Positions 1 to 9,599 are shown, counted from the first letter of the stretch. The stretch is DNA of 64,000 bases from Salinibacterium hongtaonis (GCF_003065485.1 NZ_CP026951.1:2294001-2358000); one strand, 5' to 3'. Translations and numbers: made by a program. Notes: a model not told the origin generated them from the sequence alone.

Positions 1-1017
1 CACCATCGCGGGGAACACGGGGTTCTCCGCCAACGGTGCCGCCACCGATTTGCCCACCCGCACGGAATCCTGCACCTTGCGCAAAGCGTCTTCGATAACC
101 CAGTTGCCTGCCGTCTCGCCGACAATGCTGAGCGACTGCAGGATGGGCACGCCGGCGCCCATCATCGTGGAGAAATTGCGTGTGAAGCGCGCGATAGCGA
201 CCTTCTTGAAGAGCTCCCCGAACACGGGCATCTTGAGCTTGAGCGGGTCAACGACCTTGCGCACCTGCTCGGTGTTCTTGTTGTTCTTCCACCAGATCGA
301 GAAGCCGATGATGAGCACCGCTATTAGCGGAACAGCCCAGACCATGTTCTTCGACATGACGACGAGGATCGCCGTCGGCAATGGCAACTCGCCACCGAAG
401 CCAGCGAACATGCCCTCGAACACGGGAACGATGAAGATGAGCATGCCGATAACCGCGAGGAACGCGATGATGAGCACCGCGACGGGGTAGGTGAGTGCCG
501 ACTTAATCGTGGCGCGCAGCTTGACGTCTGACTCGAAGTTCTCGGCGATCGACTCGAGGGTCGACTCCAAGAAACCGCCCGTCTCGCCCGCGCGCACCAG
601 GCTGATCATGAGCGGCGGAAAATGCTTGGGATGCTTGCCCATCGCGGCCGACAGGGAATAGCCGGCCTCAACATCCGTCTGGACCTTGGAGAGGATGCCC
701 GCGAGGGTCTTGTTCTCGGTCTGCTCCGAGAGGATCGTGAGCGTGCGGATGAGCGACAGGCCCGACGAGGTCATGGTGGCCATCTGGCGCGACATGACCG
801 CGAGGTCCTTGAGACCGACAGACTTCTCCATGCCGGGGATCGAGAGTTCCTTTTGGAAGCCCGTGCCCCCCGAGGCTTCACCGACCGAGATCGGCGTGAC
901 ACCCATCGTGCGGAGTTTGGCCGTCACGGCACCCTCAGTTGCGCCCTCCAGTCGGCCCTTGACGACCTTGCCAGAGCCATCCCGGCCCTTGTAGGTGAAC
1001 TCTTTCGTAGCCGCCAT
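1..1017 (-). CDS. pilC: Type IV pilus inner-membrane platform protein PilC (partial)
   Basis: N-terminal 339 codons of a PilC/GspF-family protein, cut by the window edge; relatives are about 400 residues, so roughly the last 60 are missing. The protein sits in the cytoplasmic membrane and couples the PilB and PilT motors to the pilus base. The frame opens MAATKEFTYKGRD, typical of the family, followed by a T2SSF repeat (about residues 70-195), hydrophobic segments near 178-198 and 225-243, and the start of the second repeat. The ATG overlaps the pilT stop by one base, so the two are translationally coupled. Family assignment is firm. Confidence 0.93.
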   Translation of the reverse strand, partial: MAATKEFTYKGRDGSGKVVKGRLEGATEGAVTAKLRTMGVTPISVGEASGGTGFQKELSIPGMEKSVGLKDLAVMSRQMATMTSSGLSLIRTLTILSEQTENKTLAGILSKVQTDVEAGYSLSAAMGKHPKHFPPLMISLVRAGETGGFLESTLESIAENFESDVKLRATIKSALTYPVAVLIIAFLAVIGMLIFIVPVFEGMFAGFGGELPLPTAILVVMSKNMVWAVPLIAVLIIGFSIWWKNNKNTEQVRKVVDPLKLKMPVFGELFKKVAIARFTRNFSTMMGAGVPILQSLSIVGETAGNWVIEDALRKVQDSVRVGKSVAAPLAENPVFPAMV

Positions 1018-3062
1018 TAGATCTGCCCTGAGTAGGCGTCGCTGTAGTCGACACCGCTGTTCATGGTGCCCCCCAGCTGTCCCACGGTTTCTACCCGCGT
1101 GACCAGGCGTTTGAGCACCTCGTAGTCGTGCGCCTTCTCCATGGCCGACTCAAAGCTGATCTGCCCGGAGTTGACGAGGTCGGCGAGGTGCTGGTCGAGC
1201 GTGTGCATGCCCAGTTCTCGACCCGCCTGCATCGCAGAATGCACCTGATAGGTCTTGCCCTCGCGGATGAGGTTCGCCACGGCGTGCGTCGCCATAAGAA
1301 CCTCGGTGGCCACCACTCGGCCCTTGCCATTGGCGCGCTTAATCAGTGTCTGACAGACGACGCCCTGCAGGGTTGCGGCGAGCTGCGCCCGCACCTGGCT
1401 CTGTTGGTGCGGCGGATAGACGTCGATGATGCGGTCAATCGTCTGCGGAGCATCCTGCGTGTGCAGGGTCGCGAACACGAGGTGGCCGGTCTCGGCCGCG
1501 GTGAGGGCAACCGAGATGGTCTCGAGGTCTCGAAGCTCACCGACGAGGATGACGTCGGGGTCCTGACGAAGAACGTGCTTGAGGGCTGCCGCGAAGCTGT
1601 GAGTGTCGTGGCCGACCTCACGCTGGTTGACCAGCGACTTGTGGTTGCCATGGAGAAACTCGATGGGGTCCTCGACGGTCATGATGTGGTCGGTCCGCGT
1701 GCGGTTGACCAGGTCGATGAGCGCGGCGAGCGTTGTGGACTTGCCGGAACCCGTTGGACCGGTCACGAGCACGAGACCACGCGGAAGCTTGGCGAACGAC
1801 CCGATCGACTCCGGAACACCCAGGGCCGACAAAGGCTTGATCTCGGTGGGGATGAGTCGGAATGCTGCACCGAGGTTGGCTCGCTGCTGGTAGATGTTCA
1901 CTCGGAATCGAGCGTTCTCCGACAGCGTGTAGGCGAAGTCGAACTCCAGGTGCTCCTCGAAGATCTCGCGCTGCTTGGGAGTCAGGATGCTGTAAATGGC
2001 CTCAGCAACCTTGTCTTGGCTCCACACCGGAGCATCCTTGATGGGGCGCAACGCTCCGTCGACACGGATCATGGGCGGGGCGCCGGCAGAGATGTGGAGG
2101 TCGGAACCGCTCGTGAGGAGCACGCTCTGGAGAGCGTTATCCAGGTCGGGGTCGACGGAGAGGTTGGGGTCTCGGCGCGTGGACATGCCCGCAGGGATCG
2201 CCGTGCTCGACGGCGACGGTGCGTTCGGCGCTTGCAGGGGCACAGGGCCGGGCAAGGCTCCGACGTTGGCCTCGGAAGCGCGGCCTCGGCTGCGGGATGC
2301 CGGAACGGCACCGGCGGTGCCGGCGGTCTCGGCGGCGGGCGGAGCAGTGGGCGCGGCGGCTGGCGCGGATGCTGCGGCAGGAGCCTGGGCAGCGGGAGTC
2401 GGCGACGGAGCGGGGGGTGCGACAGGACCAGCCTGCGCGGGAGCAGACGGAGCCGGTGCCGGAGCAGCCGGTGCCGGAGTCGACACAGCGGTCGCAGGAG
2501 CGGGAGCGGCAGCGGCAACAGGAACTTGAGCCGAAGGCGCTACGGGCGGCACCGAAGGAGCTGCCACCGGCGGCGTTGCCTCAGCGGCGGGGGCGGCGGC
2601 AGGAACAGCAGCGGGCACTGATGCCTGAGCTGACGCCGACGCGGGCGATGCCAGCTCAGCGGCCGGCAAAGACGCTGGGAGCGGCGTCGTTGCCGGAAGA
2701 GAACTCGCCATCATCGCAGCGGCGGGCGGCTGGGCGCTCGCATAGGCGGGCACCTCCTGGCCCGGGGCGGGCAACGACGCCAAAAATTCGCTCACCGAAT
2801 CGGAAGGCGACGGTGCCGCTACGGCGGACGAACCGGCGGCCGGAACGGCGGGGGGAGCAGCGGCAGGCGCCGCGGCCGGAGCGCTCGATGCGGCCGGCTC
2901 GGGCGCATCGAACTGGGGAACCAGGTTCACCGGCTGGGTGATTGGCTTATAGCTCGACGGAAGATAGCCCGACGGCTCAAAAACTGGCTCAGCCGCAGCA
3001 TCCGCGTTCTTGCCCGCTAGGGCCTCCAGCGAGGCTGACAGGTCGTAGACCGGATCGTTCAT
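1017..3062 (-). CDS. pilT: Twitching-motility ATPase PilT with long disordered N-terminal extension
   Basis: Hexameric ATPase expected to power pilus retraction at the cytoplasmic face of the membrane. The PilT core starts near residue 306 and carries Walker A GPTGSGKST (about 435-443), an Asp/His-box region, and the AVANLIREGK segment resembling the PilT signature AIRNLIRE. At 681 residues it is nearly twice the usual 350, because residues 1-305 are an Ala/Pro/Ser-rich, low-complexity stretch. The first residues (MNDPVYDLSASL) are not low-complexity, and SD GAGGGGG precedes the ATG by five bases, so the long start is supported. It lies 80 bases after pilB and overlaps pilC by one base. The extension could bind partners or tether the motor; that is inference. 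Confidence 0.93.
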   Translation of the reverse strand: MNDPVYDLSASLEALAGKNADAAAEPVFEPSGYLPSSYKPITQPVNLVPQFDAPEPAASSAPAAAPAAAPPAVPAAGSSAVAAPSPSDSVSEFLASLPAPGQEVPAYASAQPPAAAMMASSLPATTPLPASLPAAELASPASASAQASVPAAVPAAAPAAEATPPVAAPSVPPVAPSAQVPVAAAAPAPATAVSTPAPAAPAPAPSAPAQAGPVAPPAPSPTPAAQAPAAASAPAAAPTAPPAAETAGTAGAVPASRSRGRASEANVGALPGPVPLQAPNAPSPSSTAIPAGMSTRRDPNLSVDPDLDNALQSVLLTSGSDLHISAGAPPMIRVDGALRPIKDAPVWSQDKVAEAIYSILTPKQREIFEEHLEFDFAYTLSENARFRVNIYQQRANLGAAFRLIPTEIKPLSALGVPESIGSFAKLPRGLVLVTGPTGSGKSTTLAALIDLVNRTRTDHIMTVEDPIEFLHGNHKSLVNQREVGHDTHSFAAALKHVLRQDPDVILVGELRDLETISVALTAAETGHLVFATLHTQDAPQTIDRIIDVYPPHQQSQVRAQLAATLQGVVCQTLIKRANGKGRVVATEVLMATHAVANLIREGKTYQVHSAMQAGRELGMHTLDQHLADLVNSGQISFESAMEKAHDYEVLKRLVTRVETVGQLGGTMNSGVDYSDAYSGQI

Positions 3063-3142
3063 GAGTTCCCCCTCATTCAGTGCGATTCGGCGAAACTGCC
3101 GATCGCGCCATTTGTGCTGACCACTCCCCCGCGGTCATCACA

Positions 3143-4810
3143 TCACACCACCACGCGCAGAATCTCCTCCACCGCGGTGTGGCCCATCAGAGCCTTGGTC
3201 CATCCATCCTGACGCAACGTAGCCATGCCCTGCGACACCGCCATCTTCGAGATCTCGAGGCTGGATGCGCGAGCAACGGCGAGCCGCTCGATCTCCTCGG
3301 TGACCAGCATGACCTCGTGGATTGCGATGCGCCCTCGATAGCCCGTGTTGGAGCAGTGCGTGCACCCGACGGGCCGGTAGAGCACGGGAGTCGGCTTGCT
3401 CGGGTCGAGAAAGAACCCAAGACCGGCGAGGCCCTCGATTGTGCTCTGGTACTGCTCCTTGCAGCGGTCGCACAGGCGACGGGCGAGGCGCTGGGCAACA
3501 ACCGCTTCGAGGGCAGAACCCACGAGGAACGGCTCGATGTCCATCTCGATGAGACGCGTGATAGCGGCGGGCGCGCTGTTGGTGTGCAGGGTCGACAGCA
3601 CGAGGTGGCCGGTGAGCGACGCCTCGATAGCGATCTGCGCCGTCTCCTGGTCTCGAATCTCACCGATCAGCACAACATCCGGGTCGGATCGCAGGATGGA
3701 ACGCAGCGCGGCCGCGAAGGTAAGCCCCGCCTTGACGTTGACCTGAACCTGGCTGATGCCTTCCATGCGGTACTCGACCGGGTCTTCAACCGTGATGACG
3801 TTAACCTCGGGCTTGGCCACAGCGTGCAGCGTCGTGTAGAGCGTCGTTGACTTGCCGGAACCGGTCGGGCCGGTTACCAGGATCATGCCGTTGGGCTTGA
3901 CGAACGACTTGCGGTATTTGTCGAGGTTGGCGTCGAGCATGTTGAGGTCATCAAGACTCAGCGTTGTCCCCGAGTTGTCGAGAATTCGCATGACGACCTT
4001 CTCGCCCCACACCGTCGGGAGCGTCGCAACACGAAGGTCGATCTGGCGCCCGCCGTGGTTGACCGAGATGCGACCATCCTGAGGCTTGCGGCGCTCGGCA
4101 ATGTCGATATCCGCCATGATCTTGAGCCTGGAGATCACACCGTTCTGAATCGACTTGGGTGCTCGCTGCATCTCGTGCAGAACACCGTCGATGCGGTATC
4201 GAACGCCCATGTCGTGCTGGCCGGGCTCGATATGAATATCGGATGCCTTGTCCTGGATGCCCTGGCTGATGAGCAGGTTGACGAACCGCACGATGGGGGC
4301 GTCGTCTTCGTTGGGCTCAGAATCGGCGAGGGCGAGCTCCTGACCCGTGCTCTCCTCCTCGAGCACCGTCGTGAGCGAGCTGATCTCGTTGTCGGCACGG
4401 TGGTAACGGTCGATTGCGGCGAGAAGATCCGCGCGCTCAGCGACGACGAGGTTGACCTGCATGCGAACAGCGGCGCGAACGTCGTCGATCGCGAACACGT
4501 TGCCTGGGTCGACGACGGCAAGTGTGAGCGTGTTTCCGATGTTCGCGATCGGCAGCACCTCGTGGCGGCGGCAGATTGCTGCCGGCGTGAGGGCCACCGC
4601 GATGCGGTCGACCGGGTACTCGGTGAGCTCCACGAAGGGCAGCCCATGTTGAGCAGCGCGGGCAGAGGCAAAGTCTTTGGCTGAGATCGTGCCGTCGGCG
4701 ACGAGCTGGCGAACCATCTCGTCATCGCCCTTCCACCCATCGACAACGTTGTCGAGCGCTTCGATAGGCATGACGCCCCGGATGATGAGAATCTCGGTAA
4801 GAGATGACAC
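3143..4810 (-). CDS. pilB: Type IV pilus assembly ATPase PilB (GspE/PulE family)
   Basis: Pilus extension motor. The N-terminal third is a T2SSE_N/MshEN-like domain, followed by the secretion-ATPase core with Walker A GPTGSGKST at residues 314-322, an Asp box, and a tetracysteine zinc site (C447, C450, C483, C486) typical of PilB/GspE. Length 555 is normal. Start is GTG with a GGGGGG ribosome-binding run seven bases upstream. First gene of the pilB-pilT-pilC order seen here; other pilus genes presumably follow beyond the window edge. The 206 bases upstream (4811-5016) hold its leader; I find no convincing promoter hexamers there. Confidence 0.95.
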   Translation of the reverse strand: MSSLTEILIIRGVMPIEALDNVVDGWKGDDEMVRQLVADGTISAKDFASARAAQHGLPFVELTEYPVDRIAVALTPAAICRRHEVLPIANIGNTLTLAVVDPGNVFAIDDVRAAVRMQVNLVVAERADLLAAIDRYHRADNEISSLTTVLEEESTGQELALADSEPNEDDAPIVRFVNLLISQGIQDKASDIHIEPGQHDMGVRYRIDGVLHEMQRAPKSIQNGVISRLKIMADIDIAERRKPQDGRISVNHGGRQIDLRVATLPTVWGEKVVMRILDNSGTTLSLDDLNMLDANLDKYRKSFVKPNGMILVTGPTGSGKSTTLYTTLHAVAKPEVNVITVEDPVEYRMEGISQVQVNVKAGLTFAAALRSILRSDPDVVLIGEIRDQETAQIAIEASLTGHLVLSTLHTNSAPAAITRLIEMDIEPFLVGSALEAVVAQRLARRLCDRCKEQYQSTIEGLAGLGFFLDPSKPTPVLYRPVGCTHCSNTGYRGRIAIHEVMLVTEEIERLAVARASSLEISKMAVSQGMATLRQDGWTKALMGHTAVEEILRVVV

Positions 4811-5016
4811 TGTAAAGCCCCCCTGCTCGCTACCGCCCCCGGTAAATAGCTTGCCGGTCCGCTCAGGTGAGATCGGATATGCGGAACCGGTCTAGTCAAA
4901 TTACCCCACGAATGGGCGCATGGCTATACCTTCATCGCCGCACCCTCCAGCGTCGACACGCCGCACCCCACATCTAGTGGTCGGATGCCGCGTCAGCACT
5001 ACGGGCGGAACATCGG

Positions 5017-5820
5017 TCATCGGCTCCGTGACGTCGCGCTCGACGAGCCCATTCGGATGGCGAGACCACCGAGCTCCGTCGAGCGGGCTCGCTCTGCCTC
5101 GGCAGCGGTAATCAGCCCTCGCTGTTCGAGATCCTGGATAGCTGCGTCGAGATCACTTTTTACAGCGTCTCGCTCAGATCCTGAAAGGTGCGCCAGTCGA
5201 CTCTGGAGCTGCTCCTTTAACGCTGCCGCTTGCGGAGACAATACTGGCGGGTCTCCGGGCTTTCGCGCGGCATCCGCCCGCAGCCGTCGCACCCAATCTA
5301 CAAATAGCAGAACGGTGAGAACGCCACCGAGCCCGGCGGCAATCGCCACAGGGATGCTCCACACCATGTTGACCGACTCTTCCGGCCCGCGGAGCAGGAG
5401 CCCGGCGAGCGTCAGCGACGCAAACACGAACGTATAGAGACCGAAGCCTCGCGCTACCCCAGGCTTGCCGCGCACAATCCACAAGACGATGAGAACAACA
5501 AGCGCGACTACTGCACACAGGAAGAAAACGCCGGCGACTGGGGCCGTCTCGGCCAATGGCCGTTCAGGAGCTGCAGTAGCAAAGCGCCCTCCCCCGGACA
5601 CCGCAACGAGCCCGAGAAGCGGTGCCAGCGCGAAAACCACGGCGATAATCACGACAGGGATGAACCAGGCCCACTGCCACGGAGACACCGTGCGACTGTC
5701 CTTCGTCGCGGAAGATTTCCGCAGAACTTCGGGGTGCTGCGCGAACGCTGCTAGCTCCAATCGGTCCCAACGCACCGCAGACCCGGGCCGGACCTTGGAC
5801 GAATATTCGCGTGCGTTCAT
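5017..5820 (-). CDS. Membrane protein, T7SS-linked, paralogue of the upstream gene
   Basis: 267-residue protein of unknown function. The N-terminus has the motif RPGSAVRWDRLE, then about four hydrophobic segments (residues roughly 50-75, 95-115, 123-140, 152-175), and a C-terminal helical hairpin with DLEQRGLITAAEAERAR, which resembles a SHOCT-type short oligomerisation domain. The next gene upstream, 19 bases away, has the same architecture and matching N- and C-terminal motifs, so the two are tandem paralogues. It is the last gene of the T7SS-associated string on this strand. A role in assembly or quality control of the secretion complex is only a guess from context. Confidence 0.75.
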   Translation of the reverse strand: MNAREYSSKVRPGSAVRWDRLELAAFAQHPEVLRKSSATKDSRTVSPWQWAWFIPVVIIAVVFALAPLLGLVAVSGGGRFATAAPERPLAETAPVAGVFFLCAVVALVVLIVLWIVRGKPGVARGFGLYTFVFASLTLAGLLLRGPEESVNMVWSIPVAIAAGLGGVLTVLLFVDWVRRLRADAARKPGDPPVLSPQAAALKEQLQSRLAHLSGSERDAVKSDLDAAIQDLEQRGLITAAEAERARSTELGGLAIRMGSSSATSRSR

Positions 5821-5839
5821 GCTGCAGCCTCCGGGGCTA

Positions 5840-6640
5840 TTAGGTCAGCGGCTCGGTGACGCTCGACGAGCCCATACGAAGAGCGAGACCGCCGAGCTCA
5901 GTGCCGCGTGCCCGCTCCGCGTCGGCTGCCGTTATGAGGCCGCGCTGTTCGAGATCACTCACAGCGGCATCCAGGTCTCGCTTGATCGCAAGGCGATCAG
6001 TTTCGGCAAGATCAGAAACGGCGTCCCGGCGCGCCTTCAACTCCGCCAGCTTGTTCGGGGGCAACCCGGAGCTTTGATCGAGACTCGCCCCACTCTTCTT
6101 GCTTCTAGCAAACAACTGAAGCATTGCGAGCACAGCCGCGAGACCGATTGCCGCGACCACGGGAATAATCCACGATTCCCAGCTGGCGACCGATGACTCC
6201 GTTCCGCGTTCAGACATCGTGATGCCCGTAAGCGCCCCCAGCACGACAGTCATCACGGAGAAGGTCAACGCGACGCCTGAACGGCGACGGTCTCCCATGA
6301 ACCAGATTACGATCCAGGCGAGAAGGGCGATCGCTGTGCCCAGGTAGAACAGCCCAGCGAGCGGAATCATCTCTTCGGGCGGCGCCTCATAATTCTGAAA
6401 CCGCCCCACCGCGATGGCGGAGACTCCGAGGATAGGCAACAGCATCGAGAACCCCATTGCCAGCACAATGGGCACCGCGAGAACGAGTTGCCAGCGCGGC
6501 TTGGTGTTCTGAGGACTCCGGCGAACGCCTTCCAACGCGGCAAGCACCGAGGGCTGATCGGAGAACGCGGCCTTCTCGAGTCGATCCCACCGCACTGTCG
6601 AACCGGGCTGCGCTTTTGCCGCGAGACCCTGGGCACTCAC
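5840..6640 (-). CDS. Membrane protein, T7SS-linked, SHOCT-like C-terminus
   Basis: 266-residue paralogue of the downstream gene: PGSTVRWDRLEKAAF near the N-terminus, about four membrane segments, and a C-terminal DLEQRGLITAADAERAR hairpin. I place the start at the GTG at 6640 because it forms a GTGA overlap with the stop of the preceding gene, has GGGAG seven bases upstream, and gives a length equal to its paralogue; the frame stays open to 6721, but that would mean an 85-base overlap. Function unknown. Confidence 0.74.
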   Translation of the reverse strand: MSAQGLAAKAQPGSTVRWDRLEKAAFSDQPSVLAALEGVRRSPQNTKPRWQLVLAVPIVLAMGFSMLLPILGVSAIAVGRFQNYEAPPEEMIPLAGLFYLGTAIALLAWIVIWFMGDRRRSGVALTFSVMTVVLGALTGITMSERGTESSVASWESWIIPVVAAIGLAAVLAMLQLFARSKKSGASLDQSSGLPPNKLAELKARRDAVSDLAETDRLAIKRDLDAAVSDLEQRGLITAADAERARGTELGGLALRMGSSSVTEPLT

Positions 6641-7296
6641 GATATAGCTCCCGAAGTGTCGAATTCCCATGTCTCGGCAGGCTTCTGCAGTACCTCCATG
6701 TCCACCGATGCTCTCCCCCACTCGCGCCCGTCTTCAGTGTCCACCTGGATCGTGTGGACGACGTCTCGCAGGGAATCACGCATGAGGCCGATGAGGTGCG
6801 GAAGGGTGGGGTCCACCCCGACATAGACGTATCCGACCTCGGATTCGAAGAGGTAGTTGAGCACGCCTACTGTGTATGGAGGCTCATCATCGAGAGCAAG
6901 AAGCGCTGCGGATTCAACTCCGGTTCCGAGTGTCTTGCTCTCGAAGGGAATGCTCTGCGGCTCGGTCACAAATGGACCGTCGTCGAGCGGAATTACCCGG
7001 CGTTGGGGCTCCTGCCCGAACGTGCCTGCGACGATATGCACAATGGCGTTGACGACGGATGCTCCAGGCCAGAACTGAAGAGTCAAGGAGTCGTCAGGCT
7101 CCACCCGGGCGACGGCATGCTGCAGGGCTCCTCGCACGAGCGGTTCCAGCTGAGCCGTGAGAGCGCCGTCCCAGGCCTCTCGCATCTGTGATGCGACCTG
7201 ATCCTCCCACTCACGAACGGTGTCTCCCGATTCGCTCGGGAAAGTGTGGGGAATCACGAGCCATCGCGCGGAGTCGATCGAAACCGAGACCGTCAT
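6637..7296 (-). CDS. Uncharacterised protein in T7SS locus
   Basis: 219-residue soluble protein with no membrane segment or signal peptide that I can see. The ATG at 7296 overlaps the previous stop as ATGA, which favours it over an in-frame GTG at 7308. The sequence is acidic and mixed alpha/beta in character, with segments such as ARWLVIPHTFP and GYVYVGVDPTLP. I do not recognise the family. Four-base overlaps on both sides tie it to its neighbours, so it is probably translated with them. It could be a cytosolic chaperone or adaptor for T7SS substrates, but nothing in the sequence proves that. Confidence 0.7.
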   Translation of the reverse strand: MTVSVSIDSARWLVIPHTFPSESGDTVREWEDQVASQMREAWDGALTAQLEPLVRGALQHAVARVEPDDSLTLQFWPGASVVNAIVHIVAGTFGQEPQRRVIPLDDGPFVTEPQSIPFESKTLGTGVESAALLALDDEPPYTVGVLNYLFESEVGYVYVGVDPTLPHLIGLMRDSLRDVVHTIQVDTEDGREWGRASVDMEVLQKPAETWEFDTSGAIS

Positions 7297-7901
7297 GACG
7301 TCACCCACGCAAACGTCGAGAGATGAGCGTCAAATACTCGCTTGAGGCCCGTGGTGAATTCTTCATCACCCTCCTGCGCCGGGTCATGAGTGAGGACGAG
7401 GGTAAAGCGCAATGCTCGCGTGCGGCCGGTCCCTGGCACCGGGGTGAAATATACGACTGTGGTCGTCGCGACCCGGGTGCCGTCGACGTTCTCCACCGCG
7501 TCCTGCTCCCACCGAAGAAAGCGCTTATCGTCTCCGAGCGGTGTCGCTCCTTCGCTGCGGATGAGCTGGGCAATTGCGTGGTCGAGTGCCTCTCCATCTT
7601 GACCTCGTTGCAGGGATGCCGTCAGCGTCGCGGGGAGGAAGGCCTCGTCGGGAGCAGTGGCTGCTGGCCCGAAGAAGGCGACCGTCTCAACGCGACGCAT
7701 CTCGGCAAACAACTTGTTGATCAGCGCCGTGGTCTGACCGTAGAGGTCCGGGCGGTGGGCTTGCATGAGTCGGCGCTTCGCGGCAGCGAGCATCTCATCT
7801 CGGACCTCGTCGCTCGGGGCCCTGCGCTCCCAACCGTTAGGAAGGACGAGGGTGAACTCCGGGAGATGCTCCCCCATGAGCTCGGCTTTGAGACTGGACA
7901 T
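7293..7901 (-). CDS. Uncharacterised protein in T7SS locus
   Basis: 202-residue soluble protein that opens with MSSLKAELMGEHLPEFTLVLPNGW, including a possible amphipathic start. No catalytic motif or membrane segment is visible. The C-terminal half has alternating beta-like stretches (TRVATTTVVYFTPVPG, RALRFTLVLTHD). It lies 71 bases after the 420-residue putative substrate and overlaps the next gene by four bases (ATGA). It resembles that next protein in size and general character, so the two may work as a pair. Function unknown. Confidence 0.7.
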   Translation of the reverse strand: MSSLKAELMGEHLPEFTLVLPNGWERRAPSDEVRDEMLAAAKRRLMQAHRPDLYGQTTALINKLFAEMRRVETVAFFGPAATAPDEAFLPATLTASLQRGQDGEALDHAIAQLIRSEGATPLGDDKRFLRWEQDAVENVDGTRVATTTVVYFTPVPGTGRTRALRFTLVLTHDPAQEGDEEFTTGLKRVFDAHLSTFAWVTS

Positions 7902-7972
7902 CGTGGCCTGCTGTTCCCTCCGGATTGCGACGCCTGACCACGGATGTGGTCGGACCGACTGCTCATTTCACG

Positions 7973-9235
7973 TTAGCGCTTCGGCGAACCGAACATCGGC
8001 TGTTCCAGCTCAGGCGACGGGAACCAATCGTTGTGGAGGTCACCGAGGGTATCGGGGATTCCGAATACGGTCTTGACTCCCCCGTCGCCCCACACGCTGC
8101 CAAGCACGCCCAGTCCGCTAATGCCGTCGTCCCCCCAGTGAGAGAGGTTCTGGCCCGTCATAAGGCGCGAAAGCATGTTGGCTGGGCCAGCCCCATTGGG
8201 CCCAGCCCACTGCATCGCCGCTCCGCGGGCTCCCCGCCAGATCCCCGGGAGGAACCCGTTCGCTCGACCGAATCCGGTGGTGAATCCTCCCGGCATCCGG
8301 CCGATGCGGCCAAGATCACTGACAATGTCAACCCTGCTCGAATGCTTCAGCAGCCCCCCTGCCATGTCATCCAAGAAACCCATCTTGTTGCCATTAAACA
8401 GTTTGCCCAGGCTGCCAAAAGGTATGACGCCGATTACGGCGAACACGAGGTCCCCGACAGTGGAGTTACCGCGGGCGAACGAGTAAAGCGTGAGGAGCAA
8501 CGTCGCAATAGCAGCGATCGCAGCGAGTGCGGCGATGAACGGGCCGCCGATGATGACACCGAGGATTGCGAGACCAAGCCCGACCCACTTGAGCACTTCG
8601 AGCGCCCCTGCAACGAACCCGTCGAGGTTGTCCCACTTGGAGTCTTTAATCTTGCCGTCATTGGCCTCCGTGAGGCCGGTGGCGGCGAGGTTGAACGCCT
8701 TCTCCCACGAGTCGTAGTGGACGTCGAAGACGTCTGCGTCTTCTTTCCACGCGTCGTAGGCGTCGTCTGCGGCGTCCTGCGCGTCACCGACTGCCTCCTG
8801 GCGCTGCTCCGCAGGAGTCTTGGCATCATCCGGAGCGTCATCGGCGGGAGAGGGATAGAAATCCGCCTGGGCTTCCCAGATGGCATTGCGCTTCGTTGTG
8901 ACCCTCTGCCACTCGGTCTCACAGTTTTGGACGGCGGTCTTGATCAGCGGCTGAAGGTCGCAGACTGCCTGCCCATAGGCCACGAGAACGGGCCCTGAAG
9001 GCTTGTACCGCTCGCCCGCGAGCTTGAGCTCTGCATGGCAGTCGCCCACGACCTCTTGGAGCTTCTCGACCGCGAGGCCCTTTTGCCCCGAAGCGCCGTC
9101 AGCGATGCTCTTCAGCAGAGCTGCCGATGAGATCATCTGGTCACCGAGCTCGGTGATTGTGGTGCCGCGCGAGATGATTGTGCCAGCGTCACCGTCGAGA
9201 GTCGTGATCTCGCGGCCCTTGGGCGAAGCGTCCAT
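7973..9235 (-). CDS. Putative T7SS-secreted protein with WXG-like N-terminal helical domain
   Basis: 420 residues. The first 150 or so are helical and resemble the putative T7SS secretion-signal domain found at the front of actinobacterial ESX substrates. An Asp/Ala-rich linker follows (about 130-165), then two or three hydrophobic segments (about 215-260 and 268-285), then a Gly-rich tail that ends FPSPELEQPMFGSPKR. I see no known toxin fold at the C-terminus. It is encoded 30 bases after the second WXG100 gene, the normal place for a co-secreted partner. It could equally be a membrane-embedded pore or structural component. Confidence 0.72.
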   Translation of the reverse strand: MDASPKGREITTLDGDAGTIISRGTTITELGDQMISSAALLKSIADGASGQKGLAVEKLQEVVGDCHAELKLAGERYKPSGPVLVAYGQAVCDLQPLIKTAVQNCETEWQRVTTKRNAIWEAQADFYPSPADDAPDDAKTPAEQRQEAVGDAQDAADDAYDAWKEDADVFDVHYDSWEKAFNLAATGLTEANDGKIKDSKWDNLDGFVAGALEVLKWVGLGLAILGVIIGGPFIAALAAIAAIATLLLTLYSFARGNSTVGDLVFAVIGVIPFGSLGKLFNGNKMGFLDDMAGGLLKHSSRVDIVSDLGRIGRMPGGFTTGFGRANGFLPGIWRGARGAAMQWAGPNGAGPANMLSRLMTGQNLSHWGDDGISGLGVLGSVWGDGGVKTVFGIPDTLGDLHNDWFPSPELEQPMFGSPKR

Positions 9236-9265
9236 GGTCTCTTTCTCCAGCGTCTCAGCGGTGGC

Positions 9266-9568
9266 CTAAGAGGCCGACGACATTTCGTTTGAGGTGTCGG
9301 TGTCCCACTGCTCGAATCCTTCGAGCACGCCCGCGACGTGCTGCTGGACCTTCTCAATGTCTTCGAGGAGGGCGTTGCGGCGGTCGTCCCATCCGCCTTC
9401 AAAATCGTGAGCGGCATCCTTCAGCTTGCTTTTGCCAAATGGCTTGCCGATTGCCTGCTCTAGTTCATCTGTGCGCTTTGACGCCTGCTTGAGCTCTTCG
9501 ACGATTGCCTTGAGCGCATCGTCGACGCCCTTGAGCTCGTCGTACTTGATGAGTACCCCATCGCCCAT
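9266..9568 (-). CDS. WXG100-family protein (EsxB-like)
   Basis: 100 residues from the ATG at 9568, which has AAAGG nine bases upstream; an ATG at 9577 is inside that spacing and less likely. Two predicted helices are separated by a turn containing FEGGWDDRR, where GGW takes the place of the canonical W-x-G. Such proteins pair as helical hairpins and are exported by the EssC/EccC motor. The gene follows another WXG100-size gene, separated by a strong hairpin, and precedes the 420-residue putative substrate. Confidence 0.85.
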   Translation of the reverse strand: MGDGVLIKYDELKGVDDALKAIVEELKQASKRTDELEQAIGKPFGKSKLKDAAHDFEGGWDDRRNALLEDIEKVQQHVAGVLEGFEQWDTDTSNEMSSAS

Positions 9569-9599
9569 TGCAGGCATCCTTTCGTTTCGTTGGGATTGC

